A stretch of DNA of 64,000 nt from Epichloe hybrida (taxonomy: Eukaryota > Ascomycota > Sordariomycetes > Hypocreales > Clavicipitaceae). The translations under genes were made by a program, and so were the position numbers. Location: contig JAFEKR010000045.1 of the NCBI GenBank assembly GCA_019022495.1, positions 186,001 through 250,000 of the forward strand, read 5' to 3'. Below the pieces are notes generated by a model, which saw nothing but the letters and a program-made list of their open reading frames with translations, was not told where the DNA came from and did no database searches. Each line of letters opens with the position of its first letter. Position 1 is the stretch's first letter. Below, piece after piece: positions 49,196-60,853 of the stretch.

Positions 49196-49397
49196 TATAA
49201 GGCCTTACTTATAACACTAGTGTACTAGTATACTACTAGGCAGGTATACCACGCCCTAGGGCTAGGTTTATGTAACACTAGCGAGTTACTAGCTATAAGT
49301 TAGTAACTTACACGCATAACACACTTAGACCTAGCAAGCTTTAGTCAATATACGAGCGCCCCTATACCTCTTGCCTAGCCATCCCTTTGTTCTCACA
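49196..49397 (+). repeat. 3' LTR of Gypsy B (202 bp)
   Basis: Begins TATAAGGCC (mutated TGTGAGGCC), preceded by a purine tract AAAAGTAAGGGGG that fits a polypurine primer, and ends in TTCTCACA. Confidence 0.85.
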
Positions 49398-49402
49398 GTC
49401 TA
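49398..49402. repeat. Target-site duplication GTCTA, right copy
   Basis: Second copy of the 5-bp duplication made by insertion of element B. Confidence 0.85.
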
Positions 49403-49638
49403 TTATTATTTAGGTAAGTAGCTAGGGTTCTCTCCTTATCCTTATCCTTATCTTTTCGGTCCTTATTTAGCTAATACCCTTATAGAGAATTATATCTTTA
49501 GTGTTAAGCTACCTTATATAAGCCTTTCTCTTCTAAATTATTTAGCTTTTGCTTATTCTTTAATATTACCTCCTAGAATTACTAGGTAAGTTATATAATA
49601 TTTTCTTATATTATCCTAGTAATATCTATATATAAGTT

Positions 49639-50490
49639 TATTGAAATGTAGGGAGCTAGTTACCAGCTGCCAGCTAGCAACAGCTATACAAGTGCAAGCT
49701 CTACGGTCAGGGACCGATAGGGCCGTAACGTTGAATTAATCAACGCAACGCAACGGAAGGTTGTGGCAGTTATCAACTAATAGAATTCAATTTAGATTAC
49801 TTTTATAATATCTTATAAAGCAATAGAATTGATTTTAGATACGTTGTACGGGCAATGCGGCTGTTGTTAGTTAAGAGGACTAGCTATCTAGCTAGTTGAA
49901 AAGATCTTCTTCCTCTCATAGACCTACCGACCGTATCGGTGGATCCGGGCCGCTAACGGGGTCTTACAGGCCACTTTTGATTTTCCGCAAAATTCATTTG
50001 TATGCAAAAATCAAAAAATCAACTCACCACCATACTAGCTAGCAACCTGTATGCACTAACTTTTGGTCCAAAAAATAACCTTGCATAAAGAGAAAGCCTT
50101 ATCTTTAAGCTTCAATTTGCTACATGTGAAACTTTTGTATAACCTCTAGATAAAGAGAAAATCGCTGTCAAAGATAGCTATAGGGTAAGTTATATGTAGG
50201 GTAACCTGCTTACATCACCCTAGCTTACGTCACCCTAGCTTACCTAATTACTAGTGGCGTGGTTATAGCCACACTTGTAGCCACAACGCAATTAACTAAT
50301 TAGTCATCCACACGGTCAGTCGCAGCTGTTGACAGCTGCGACGTAGCCATTGATAGCTGCGACGTAGCCATTGATAGCTGCCCTCGCGACCGTTGACAGC
50401 TGCAGTGCAGCTGTCAGACTTGCAAAGCAAGCTAGTAATAAGAAGGTTCTTTAACTAGAAAAGGGCTAAAAATAGGTCTTATTTTTAACA
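49639..50490 (-). mobile_element. Solo LTR of a Copia-type element (852 bp)
   Basis: Reverse complement of the 824-bp LTR at 60,854-61,677, flanked by AAGTT at 49,634-49,638 and 50,491-50,495 and inserted in element A's gag. No internal sequence remains, so it is a solo LTR from recombination between two LTRs. It keeps many CA and TG dinucleotides and is thus much less RIP-mutated than its host. The extra length is mostly a second copy of a 22-bp GACGTAGCCATTGATAGCTGC-like unit near 50,340-50,385. Confidence 0.85.
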
Positions 50491-51588
50491 AAGTTAATAT
50501 AATCTTATAAGTTAGAAAGTAACTTTATAAAGAATATAAAGGTATAGGTCTTCTCTAGAGCTTACTCTAGGTATTTCTCTAGTAAATCTAGGTAAATACT
50601 AAACTTAATAAGACTTTAACCCTCCTTTTACTTTATATTCTCTAGTTATATAGCTATTTATATATTATAGCTTATAGAGTTCTTAAGTAGTATAAGAGTC
50701 TATTCCTAGAACTTATCCTAATTATTCTTAAGGTAATTATAGCTATTAGCTAGTTATTCTTTAATTTATTAGTCCTATTTAGCCTAATAGTTTATATATA
50801 TATAGTTAAGTATAAATAAAATCTTTTAGTTATTTTAATAATACTTTTTCTTTACTCCTTTAAAGGCATAGTTAAGGTTATTAAGCTATATCTTATACTT
50901 CTATAAGTTTATAAGGTATTAGAGTTCTATAATATTTTAGACCTTAATTTCTTAGCTACTAAGACTTAAGAATATACTATTCTTTTAGCCCCTTTTTACT
51001 AGCTCTCTCTTTTTATAAAGTTATATTAAGTTAATAAGCTTTTATTCTTACTTTTATAATTTCTTAAGTTACTAAAGCTAAGTAATTTACCTCTTAATTA
51101 CTATCTTTTCAAGCCTTATAATAGAGAATTTAGTTTTAGATAAGGTTCTTATAGAATATAGTATATTACTAGCTATAATATTACCTTTATTTAGTAAGTC
51201 CTAGGGAATATATAGTATTACTTTCGTAAATTAAGTAGTTCTTCCCCTTATATAATCTAGGACTTACTTAATATATTTAGTATACTCCTCCTTTATCTTA
51301 GAGAAGATTAAGATATTATCTAGATATACTATATAAATAGTGTTAACTAGCTTATAAAGTACCTTATAGATATAGCTTTAAAAAGTAGCTAGAGTATTAG
51401 TTAACCTAAAAGGTATTATAAGGTACTTATAGTGCTTATAATATATATAAAAAGCTATCTTTTACTTATTACTCTCTTTAATATAAATTTAGTAGTATAT
51501 ATCCTTAATATTAATCTTTAAAAAGAAATAAGCCCCTTAGTATTAATTAAGGTTACTCTTAGGTAACTAGTAGGAGAAGCTTTAGAAT

Positions 51589-51790
51589 TATAAGAATAAA
51601 GGGATAGCTAGGTAAGAGATATAAGGGTATTTATATATTAACTAAAGCTTACTAGGTCTAAGTATATTATGTATATAAGTTACTAGCTTATAGCTAGTGA
51701 CTCGCTAGTGTTACGTGAACCTAGCCCTAGGGCGTGGTGCGCCTGCCTGGTGGTGCGCTGGCGTGCTAGTGTTGTGAGTGGGGCCTCACA
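51589..51790 (-). repeat. LTR of Gypsy A (202 bp)
   Basis: The reverse complement starts TGTGAGGCCCCACTCACAAC and matches both LTRs of element B over the full 202 bp. The outer half (51,690-51,790) keeps nearly all CA/TG, the inner half is mutated. Confidence 0.85.
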
Positions 51791-52951
51791 ACCGCAGATA
51801 TTGGAAGGGAGCAGCGCCTGCTAGTAGAACGTAATTTGCCAGCAGCGTTGCCCAACTTCCACTAATTTTACAGCAGTAGGCTGGGAGTTACAGGGGCGGG
51901 GACACGCGAACTAGTTAGCCTACAGGCACTGTAGCCAAGGCAGAGAGCCTCCCAGCACCACCTCAATCCCCGCTTAGCTCTCCCAGCCCAACTGGCCAGC
52001 CTAATTGGTTAGGCCACAGCAACCTAACCCATTAGCTCCTGTCGCGTTTATCAAGCGAATGCACTCCATTTAACTAACTTGTCACGATGACTTTAGCAAA
52101 CTGCCATCGACTTCATAATCACCGCCAGTTGGGCTAGGCACCTCCTCATGCTAGCACTTTTTCTAAAACAACGGATGAATAAGGCAGTTCAAAACCACAG
52201 AAGGCTGCTTCAGCAGACCACAAAGGTTGTCTTCCATAGGGCATGTTCACAGGGTGCAGCATCTCTCCTTAGCCTCTAGTGAGCTGGCTGGACGGCCACA
52301 CAGGCCATCATTCCTGGGTGGACATCCACCAGGGCGCACATCCACCCCAACTTGTTAGCCAATCCCACGGCCAGCCTCCGCTGTCGATAGCCGAGCAGGA
52401 CAGCGCCACTCCTAGCCGTTCGCCTGTCAATCTCCGGGTTAGGTGGCTGGCGTGGGGACACTGTCAGGGCGACGGAGTGGTGAAGGCACCATGAGGCTTC
52501 CCTCCCTCCACTAGCAGCAACAAGAGGGGGAAATATTTACAGGGGAGCGTTTTCTCAGGGCATGGGGTAACCTTCCAGCGAGTGTTGCGGCCGACTAGTT
52601 GAAGGCCGCGCGTGCACCAACGTCATTCTGGCCGCTGTTGTGCCTTGCTACACGCTCAGTACCTCCGTTGTACCATGCCTTACAGGTCTAAAAATGTGGA
52701 CACGTGCCCTTAACGCTACCTACCGACGGTATCTATGGGCTTTTACAAAAAGACCGTCATCTCCTTCTCAACTGCCAGAGGCATACGATGTTTTTTTTTT
52801 TCAAAAGCGGAGGAAAAAAAAAAAAAAAAAAAAAGTCCAAATAGACACTGAGAGGTTTGTGGCTGATGCATCGAGCACTGTATGTGAGATTGGCACGATC
52901 GTGTGTGGAGTGCCCACCGAATATGGGTACACAACGGATGAAATGCATAAT
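51791..52951. other. Unmutated unique DNA between retroelements
   Basis: GC about 50%, normal CA/TG content. No recognised gene; short frames at 52,276-52,494 overlap on both strands. A T12 run and an A22 run lie at about 52,789-52,835. The last 110 bp before the Copia insertion form an open frame that continues beyond it (see findings). Confidence 0.5.
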
Positions 52952-53171
52952 TGTCAGGAAGAGCTCCCTGAAGCATTGGATATGTAGGCGAGGGTTGCGT
53001 ATTGACTAGGATAAGACATCGGTGGAGATAAATATATTAGAAGTACCTCCGTAGACTAGTTATTACTATAGCGCACTATATACCTTTTAGGTATAAAAGT
53101 TAGCTACTATTTATACCTTTAATTAATCAAATTAAACACTTTTTATTATCTATCTACACCCCTACCTAATA
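52952..53171 (+). repeat. 5' LTR of Copia E (220 bp)
   Basis: Starts TGTCAGGAAGAGCTCCC and ends CCTAATA (mutated CCTGACA). It carries a TACCTTTTAGGTATAAAAG promoter-like segment near 53,080-53,098. Confidence 0.85.
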
Positions 53172-56100
53172 GTTATAAGCCTAGGTAGCTTCTATTACTA
53201 AATTTATTATTATCTTTAAGGTTATTAGCTCTGTTAGATTAATTTAATTAACGCTTACTAATATTATAAGATAAACGCTCTTATTAGATTAATTAATAGT
53301 TAATTAATATATCCTATGCTTTCTTTATATAGTGTATTCCCCTTTAATATATCTAAAGAAACCCTAAATATAATATTATTATTAAAGAAAAACTAGATTA
53401 AGTAGTTTATATAAATTAAGAATTATATAGAATCTTATAAGGTTTAGGAGTATATTAACCTAAATAAGGTTAAATTACTTAAAGAACCTATAATACTTAT
53501 GTATTTATAGAGGGGTTAAAGACTAAAGATTATAGAGAATAACCCTAATACTCTTAAGGATTAGAAGCTAGTATATAAAGATATAAAGAATTACTTTAAT
53601 TTTAAATATAAAGAGCTTTAATTTAAGCTTATAAAGTATTAGAATCTAGCTAAATAAATACTAAAGATTAGGGAATATATTTATAAGACTTTTTTAAGGA
53701 ATATTTAAGATTCCCTTAACTTTAATACTAAGGTTAAGAAAAAGGAGTCTATTTAATATTATATCTAAAGAATACTCTTACTTCTTTATAAGTAATATAA
53801 GCTAAATATAAAGAAAATACTAATCCTTATAAAGAATTATTTAAATAATTATTTATAAGCTAAAGGTACCTATAATTAGTATAAGTAAGCTATAATAATT
53901 AAAGTACTTTAGAGAAATTATCTAGACCTAGGGACCTAATAGACTAAAGAGATAATACTATATAAGTTTATTATACCTCTTTAAAGTAAATATAAGTTAT
54001 TTTAGAAGAAATAGAATAACTTGCTTAATAAAGAAATAAAAATAAGCTTAATTAAAGCTATTATAAAGTTTAAAAAGGATTATAAGGCTTCTCTAAAAGA
54101 ACTAAAGATTACTAATACTCTTATAAGTAATAGATTAAATAATTTAATAAAGCTAGAGAGGCTAAAGTACCCTAGATATATAAATTATAATATAAAGGAT
54201 ACTATAAAGTAGTAGGAATCTTATAATTTATTTAAGGCTTTTTATAAGCTAGAAGCTACTCTAAAGAACTAGGAAGTTAGGAAGAACTCTAAAGAGAATA
54301 TTAAGAAGTATCTTAAGGCTAACCTATAGGAGAAATTAAAGGCTATAAATTAGAAGCTAGAGAAGAAGGGTAATAAGATTATTATATCTTTATAAAACCC
54401 TATAAATAACTTAGTAGCTATTACTTTAGGTAAGAAGTTAGCTAATATATTATTATTTATATACTTTAAGCGCGTGGAATTATTAAAGGAAAGCGTGAAT
54501 TTATTAAATACTATGAATAACTTAGAATTAAGAAAGAATATAGTCCTTTATAACTCTAGAGTAAATATTTATATCTTTAATAATATCTAATAGTTTAAAT
54601 AATCTGAATTTAATAAGAATGTTATAATAGAGGTTAAGGCTAGTAGCATAATCTATATAGCTTTAGGTTAAGGGCTTATAAGTATATTTATTATAGATTC
54701 TATATTATAAAGAGTAAGAACTATTATATTAGAGTTAGCTTTATTTATTCCTAAATTTTATATTAATCTAGTATTAGTAATAATTATAATAAAAGTAAGT
54801 ATCTTCTAGAATTAAAAGAAAAGGTTTCTTTATAAAGGAAATTACCTTATAGTAAGGGTATATAATATTAATAAGCTTTATATGCTTTTAAGGCTATTAG
54901 AAGACCTAAAAGAGGCTAATACTATATTAAGCAGAGCTCCTAGGCTACTTATAAGAGGAAATATAGATCTCTAGTATTATAGAAGTGGTTATCTAGGCAA
55001 AAGGGCTTTTATAGAGCTTATAAATATAACTTTAGGCGTTAAATTAATAGGACCTAAGCTTATAGAGTGTGAGATTTATGCTATAGGTAAAGCTAAGCGC
55101 TAGAGATTATAGGTTATACCTAAAGGACTTCCTTAAGGACTAGGTTATAAGCTTTTAGTTAATCTAGAGTACTATAACTCTCCTTATTAGAATAGTAATA
55201 GGTATTAGTGTGTCTTTACATGCCTTATAACCTTAATATAATTCTTTTACTTATTTAAATTAAAGGATAGGATTTATAATAGCTTCTATATAATATTAGC
55301 ATTTCTAAGCACTTAATTTAGGGTTTAACTATGATTTTTGCATAGTAATATTAAAAAGGCTCTCTTTATAAAGAATATGAAAGATAAGATAGCCCTCGCA
55401 GGTATTGTGGTCTATAATTCAGCTCCCTTAACACCTAGTTAGAATAGTAAGGCAAAGAGATCTAGGGGCGTAGTTAAGCAAAAGGCCTATATATTAAGTC
55501 TAGAGGCTAGATTCCTATTAGAACTTAATAATAAGATCTTTAATACAGTGGTTTATCTATTAAATTAAATACCTTTTAAGCATTATAGGAAATGGATTAT
55601 ACTATATAAACTTTAGTAAAATTAGGCTAGGAAAACTATCCCTACCTATTCATAAATATTAGAGATCTAAAAGCCCTTAATTTCGTATTTGTAAGCCTAT
55701 AGATATAAAGCATTTCTAATAATAATAAAAGCTCTAGAGTATATTAAATTAAATAACGTAATCCCTTAGTTAGAGTAGAAGGCTTATATTAGATACCTTA
55801 TAGGTTATAAGGGTAAATCTTAGTATATTATCTAGGTTCTAACCCTTTATAATTATAAGGTTATTATATTAGTATATATACGGTTTAATAAGGCCTTATT
55901 CTTTAAACTAGAAGAAAAGATTAAATTAGCCTAGAAAGAGAAGATATTAATAATTATGCTACTTAAAGAGCTTAAAGCTAAAGACCTTAATAAAGAAATT
56001 AGTTAAGACCTTATAGGAATAAACCTAGAAGAGGAGAATTATAACTTTTAGCTATTAGTTATAAAGTAAGAAAATAATTAGTTTAAAGTAAAAACACTAC

Positions 56101-56884
56101 CTTATATACTAAGGTAAGAAAGCGGCTATATTAGTGCTCTTTTAACCCCCCCTAACTTTTCTTATAAGGTACTAGTTACTATAGAAAATATAGAGCTTTA
56201 GGCATAAGGTAATAATATGCTATTTTACAAGATTAATAAATTTATAAGTAACGCAACCACTAAACACGCGGAGACTACCGCGAAAACTAGCGAAATTACT
56301 ACTAAGAGTAGTAAGACTATAGAGAATTATAGTTTATATAATAATAGTATTAATCTAAATAATATTATAACTAGAAAATATTAATAAAAGGATTTAAGGA
56401 AAGCTAGGTAGGTATAGTTTTCTTCTGCTTTCTCTGTAGTATTCTAAGGAACTTAGTATAATTTACGAATTAAAGATATATCTCTAAAACCTACTTATTA
56501 TTACTAGGTAATAGTATTACTATATTGTAACCGCTAAAAGGAAGTAATTATAAAGGAGCTTTTAAAGCTTCTATCCTTAAACTACTAGGAGAATATACTT
56601 AAGGAACTAATTAATCCTAATAAGTATAAGGAGATTATTAACCTTAGCTAGGTTTTTAAATATAAAACTAATAAAAAGGGTATAGTTATAGAGTTTAAGG
56701 CTTAAATAGTAATATAAGGTAATTAATAACTAAAGGATAACCTTAATAACTACGCTATAATACTTACTTCTTAATCTTTATAAATACTACTTATGGTTTA
56801 CTACGCTAATAATCTTAATACTTAATAATATAATATTTAGAATGCCTTCCTATATATAGAACTTAAAGAACCTGTCTTCTATAA

Positions 56885-58173
56885 GCCCCTAGAGGGTATA
56901 TTATTTACGCTAGTTAGCTCTATAGATAGCTATCACTAGTACTCCTACTACTAAGTTAAAAGGGAAAACCCTATACTAGGAAGAAAAACCCCCTTACATC
57001 TGTTTACAGGCTAGCGCTAGCCTTATAATAGGTCTGCGCTGCTTAGTGTATTTCCTATTATAGGTGTTTATTACTAGCTTATACTAGCCTTATCCTATTA
57101 AAAAGAAAAGAAAGGAAAAATATATAAAATAAGTGTTTATAAGCCCCCTCTAGTCCTATTCTAGTGTAATAATATACCTATCCTAAGTCTCTTTACTTTA
57201 GGCTAGGGTAAAGTAAATCTAGATTTATAGTATTAATTTACTTCTTATTTACTCTTACGCTAACTCTTCTATAGCCTTACTTTTTAGCTATCTCTAGCTT
57301 ACCTCTGCCTTATATATCTAGTAAAGTCTAAGCACCTAGTTTTATTTAATTAGTATAGGGGGAGGGTAGTTATAGCCTTAGACTAGGTTAGTCCTAGGTT
57401 AAGATTACTTATATATTATTAGATTTATTAATTATATTATACTTTATTTTTAAGTAAGTTATCTAAATTATCCCCCCCCCCTCTCTATAGGTATAAAAGA
57501 AAGCTCTCCCCCCCTTAGGTCCTAGTCTTTTTCTTCTCTTTATATTAAACTTCCTATAGGTTTTTCTTTTCTTTCTAGCTATTTAAGGCTATTCTAAGCT
57601 AGGGTTAGGTTATTTACTAATATTTACTATAGATTTAGACTAAATCTAGTATAATAGCGCTAGATACTATAAGTACTCTAGTGTTACTACTTATCTAGCT
57701 CTAATTTACCTAGGAATCCTATAAGTATAAGGGCTTCCTAAGGAAGTCTATAACTAAGAAGTAATACGCGTAAGTTATAGAGAAGGGTCTGTCTATAAGT
57801 TATATTTACCTTTACTCTAGGCCTAGTCTACTACTAATTTGCTTTAGCTTAGTAAACTAAGAGAAGTTTAATATATTTCCTACAAATCTTATTTAGTTTA
57901 GGACCTTAGGTATTAGTGCTATTTTATTATTAGTAGGTTAGTCTTACTCTAGCTTAGTAATGGGGCTAACTCGCTAGATAAGGGCAGCTACTAACGCGTG
58001 TTTTAACTGTTAGGTTCGGAACTGTTAATACCATTAGGTAATAATCGCCCCTGCTCCGGCTTGGTCCTGTGTCTAATCCGCTGTTTAGCCAAATTTGTCG
58101 AGCAATCGAAATGAGCACTGGTGGTTGGTTGAGACCCAGGCTTCCATAGCTGATGGGGCCCCTAGAGGGTATA
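56885..58173. mobile_element. Nested insertion in Copia E pol, 16-bp direct repeats
   Basis: GCCCCTAGAGGGTATA occurs at 56,885-56,900 and 58,158-58,173. The pol translation reads into the first copy (FYKPLEGI) and resumes after the second, so about 1,257 bp plus one repeat were inserted. A 16-bp target duplication of this kind suits a non-LTR element or SINE. The left 1 kb is RIP-mutated; the right 190 bp (57,965-58,157) is not. No domain recognised. Confidence 0.7.
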
Positions 58174-59409
58174 AACACGAAAGGTTATCTCTAGAAGATA
58201 ATCAGAGTATTATATAAGCTACAGGAAGCTTCCTAATAATAGTTCCTATATTTAATAAGATTCCTTTTAGAACTTAGCTTTATCTAAGGGAAAGAAGACT
58301 TATGTATCTTTATAAAGGATAATTTTATCTTGTTTTTCTACGTAAATAATATTATAGTGCTATACCCTAATGGATCTAAAGTAGAATTTAAAGAATTACA
58401 TAAGTAATTAATAAATAGCCTAGATGTTAAGGACTAAGGCAAATTAAAGTAGTTCCTAGGCATTAAAATCATTAGAAATCGCGAAACTAAAGAGATATAG
58501 TTATTATAGGAATTATATATTTAAAAGATTGCTTAGAAGTTTATTCCTAATATTATTAATAACAAGTTAAAAAGCTTAATTATAGCTTCTTTTCTAATAG
58601 CTATAATTTACTTAAATAATAACGAAGCTTTAGACAAAGAAATTAGCTACTATAAAGCAATTATAGGCTCTTTAGTATACCTTTATATTATTAGAAGACT
58701 TAATATAGCGTTTATAGCTTTAAAGCTAGCCTCTTTTATAATAAATCTATTAGTAAAGCATATTAAGTTAGCATAGGGTGCTTTATTATACACTTAGAAT
58801 ATAAAGAAGCTTTACTTATAATATTTAGGTACGAATAGCTTTAATATATTATTCTCTAGTATAGATGCTTTACTTAGTAATAATCCTAAGACTTAGAAGT
58901 TAATATAAGGCTATATTTTCATTATATATAACGCTATAATTAATTAGAAGTCTAGAAGGTAATATTATATAATAACTTTAAGCATAGAAGTAGAGCTCTT
59001 TACCCTAAATTATAGTGTAAAAAAGCGTATTTCTCTTAGTAAGCTACTTTATAATATTAATATACGTGTTCTGCTGCTATTAATTATCTAGTGTAATAAT
59101 AAATAAATAATCTAGATTACTAAATATATAGAAGGAAGGCTTTAAACTAGTCTTAAGCACCTTAATATAAATTAAGTATAGATTTAAGAGTAATATATAA
59201 TAAGTAATATTAAGGTAAATTAAATAAAGACCTCTAAGATACCTATAGATAGCTTTATAAAGCCTTTATTAGGTTAAATATATAGGGATTTCTGCTATAG
59301 AATTAGCCTAAGGGAGATTCCTGCCTAATTATAACACTAGAGATTATTTATAATCTCTTCCTACGCCTTAGATTATTAGCTTTAATAAATATCTTAGCTA
59401 TAGGGGGTA

Positions 59410-59629
59410 TATTAGGAAGAGCTCCCTAAAGCATTAGATATATAGGCAAGGGTTGCGTATTAACTAGGATAAGATATTAGTGGAGACAAATGTATTAGAA
59501 GTACCTTCGTAGACTTGTTATTACTATAGCGCACTATGTACCTTTTAGGTACAAAAGTCGGCTGCCGTCTGCACCTCTGATTGATCGAATTGAACACTTT
59601 TTATCATCTATCTACACCCCTACCTGACA
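59410..59629 (+). repeat. 3' LTR of Copia E (220 bp)
   Basis: Starts TATTAGGAAGAGC (mutated TGTCAGG), preceded by TAGGGGG as polypurine primer, and ends CCTGACA. The right half is almost unmutated. Confidence 0.85.
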
Positions 59630-59930
59630 ATAATGTTGCGTGCCCTTCTGACTTCATTGAGGAGACAAAGGCGTTCCAGTGTCTTGATATTGAGTAGGAG
59701 GGGGGGAAGGTGCGAGGCACTGACCCACCCTCTGGCTCAAAAGCCACATAGAAAATTTTTATTAGAAGGGCGTTGCCCTTTAACACTTAAGAAATCTTAG
59801 CTACTATTAATAAAAAGATTTGTTTTCATCGAATCCGTCTTTTTAGCAACCACGCTAGGAGAGACAATAAAACAAAAGCTTTCTAAAGCTTTCCTAAAGT
59901 TAAAGGTTTGATTGTTATTATACTAGGGTG
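59630..59930. other. Unmutated flank of Copia E
   Basis: Continuation of the sequence split at 52,951. A frame open from the left flank ends at the stop at 59,695-59,697. A G-run lies at 59,700-59,707. Nothing else recognised. Confidence 0.5.
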
Positions 59931-60853
59931 GCACTAGCTTATTACTATCCCCTATAACATCCTATTTACTATCTTCTACCTTTAATCCCTATCCCTACTA
60001 AAGTATTAGCCTTGTATCTAACTATTATCCTAGAGTGCTTAGACTAAGGAGAGTTCCCTTAGAACCCTTAGATAGTAGGGGTATACTTACCTAAATTAAG
60101 CTTCACTAAGTTATTATTATTAAAAAGCGTTTTAGTTAAGGAAGATTACCTCCCTTATAATAGGATAGAGGATGAAGCTATTTTATAGCTTACCTAATTC
60201 TTTAAAGAACTTATATCCTTATTAAAGCCTAGTATACCTAGGGGGTCCTAGCTAATAATAATAGATTATAAGCTACCCTTGTCTTAAGATATTAGGATAT
60301 TTAATAGATTAATATTTATAGGTTGCTAGCTAAGCTGCCTATATTAGTTATTTAAGACTATTAATAAGGGTAAGAATATTAACCTAAACACTTTTATCTA
60401 AGCTATTAATATAGCACGAAGTAATAGGGCTACCACCTTTATTAATAGCTTAGAATAATTAAGGCTTATAGTCTCTAAGGCTAAGAATGGTTTAGCTAAT
60501 TTAAATAATCTAACTACTCTATAGTAGTCTTTATAGGAGTAATACCTACTAAATATAGTTAATAAGAAAGTTAAGACTAGAATAAATATAGAACTTTATT
60601 AAAGTAAGGGTAAAGCCCTAGCTATATACTACTCTTAGGTTCTAAATGTTCTCTGTTGTATAGGAGGAAGGGATAAGCTAATTATCCTAGACTACTTACT
60701 TACCTTAATTAAGAGTTATACTTTTTGTGACTTTATTTAAAGGTTTATTTAGGGATTATATAATAAACTATTAATATAGGAAGCTATTAGTTAGAATGTC
60801 CTAGTTACTAATAGCCTTAGAGAAGCTAGAGAATATATTAAGTAAGTAGCTAC
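59931..60853. mobile_element. Unclassified RIP-mutated repeat
   Basis: AT-rich and depleted of CA/TG but less so than elements A and B. It is cut on the right by the LTR at 60,854. The translation has many TAG stops and no domain that I can name. Confidence 0.45.

Larger units (their letters stand above)
42794..49397 (+). mobile_element. Gypsy (chromovirus) LTR retrotransposon B, complete but RIP-inactivated
   Basis: 6,604 bp bounded by two 202-bp LTRs starting TGTGAG and ending TCACA, with target duplication GTCTA. Conceptual translation across RIP stops gives gag with a zinc knuckle near 44,035-44,090 (Cys now Tyr), protease to about 44,500, reverse transcriptase with YLDN in place of YLDD near 45,275, RNase H near 45,700-46,000, integrase at about 46,600-47,200, and a chromodomain near 47,750-47,830 (KYLVK, stop, KG). 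The Pol order RT-RNaseH-IN defines Ty3/Gypsy and the terminal chromodomain the chromoviruses, which target heterochromatin. About 1.3 kb between chromodomain and right LTR has no recognised content. It inserted into element A. Confidence 0.88.
40330..51790 (-). mobile_element. Gypsy element A, inverted, RIP-mutated, interrupted twice
   Basis: Reads right to left: LTR 51,790-51,589, leader and gag 51,588-50,496, gag continuation 49,638-49,403, then protease, part of reverse transcriptase, RNase H and the start of integrase down to about 40,330. The order was found by matching its reverse complement with element B (for example the zinc-knuckle region beside 42,780 and the gag region at 49,400-49,640). 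It is split by element B and by a Copia solo LTR. It lacks a second LTR and its integrase end joins foreign sequence. A segment of its reverse transcriptase is missing from pol and lies in the leader instead (see findings). All frames are closed by RIP stops. Confidence 0.8.
52952..59629 (+). mobile_element. Copia LTR retrotransposon E, RIP-inactivated
   Basis: 6,678 bp with 220-bp LTRs (52,952-53,171 and 59,410-59,629). The LTR termini TGTCAGG and CCTGACA are mutual inverted repeats, and the 5-bp target duplication ATAAT is at 52,947-52,951 and 59,630-59,634. Directly after the 5' LTR, GTTATAAGCCTA is the mutated form of a primer site complementary to the anticodon-loop region of initiator tRNA-Met, the half-tRNA priming known for Copia. 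Gag-like sequence spans about 53,340-54,600. The reverse transcriptase with YVNN in place of YVDD is near 58,345 and is followed by a KWFLGIKIIRN-like block and RNase H. Integrase precedes RT, as expected for Copia. A 1.26-kb insert splits pol. All frames are closed by TAG/TAA at former Trp/Gln codons. Confidence 0.85.

Noticed and set aside
52276..52494. Short frames on both strands in the unmutated island
   Set aside because: Neither shows a domain or splice sites; left as unique DNA.
54021..54212. 63-codon Lys/Leu-rich frame inside Copia E
   Set aside because: A chance gap between RIP stops in the gag region, not a gene.
57966..58178. 70-codon frame on the minus strand in the nested insert
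   Set aside because: Open only because this 200 bp is free of RIP; no domain.
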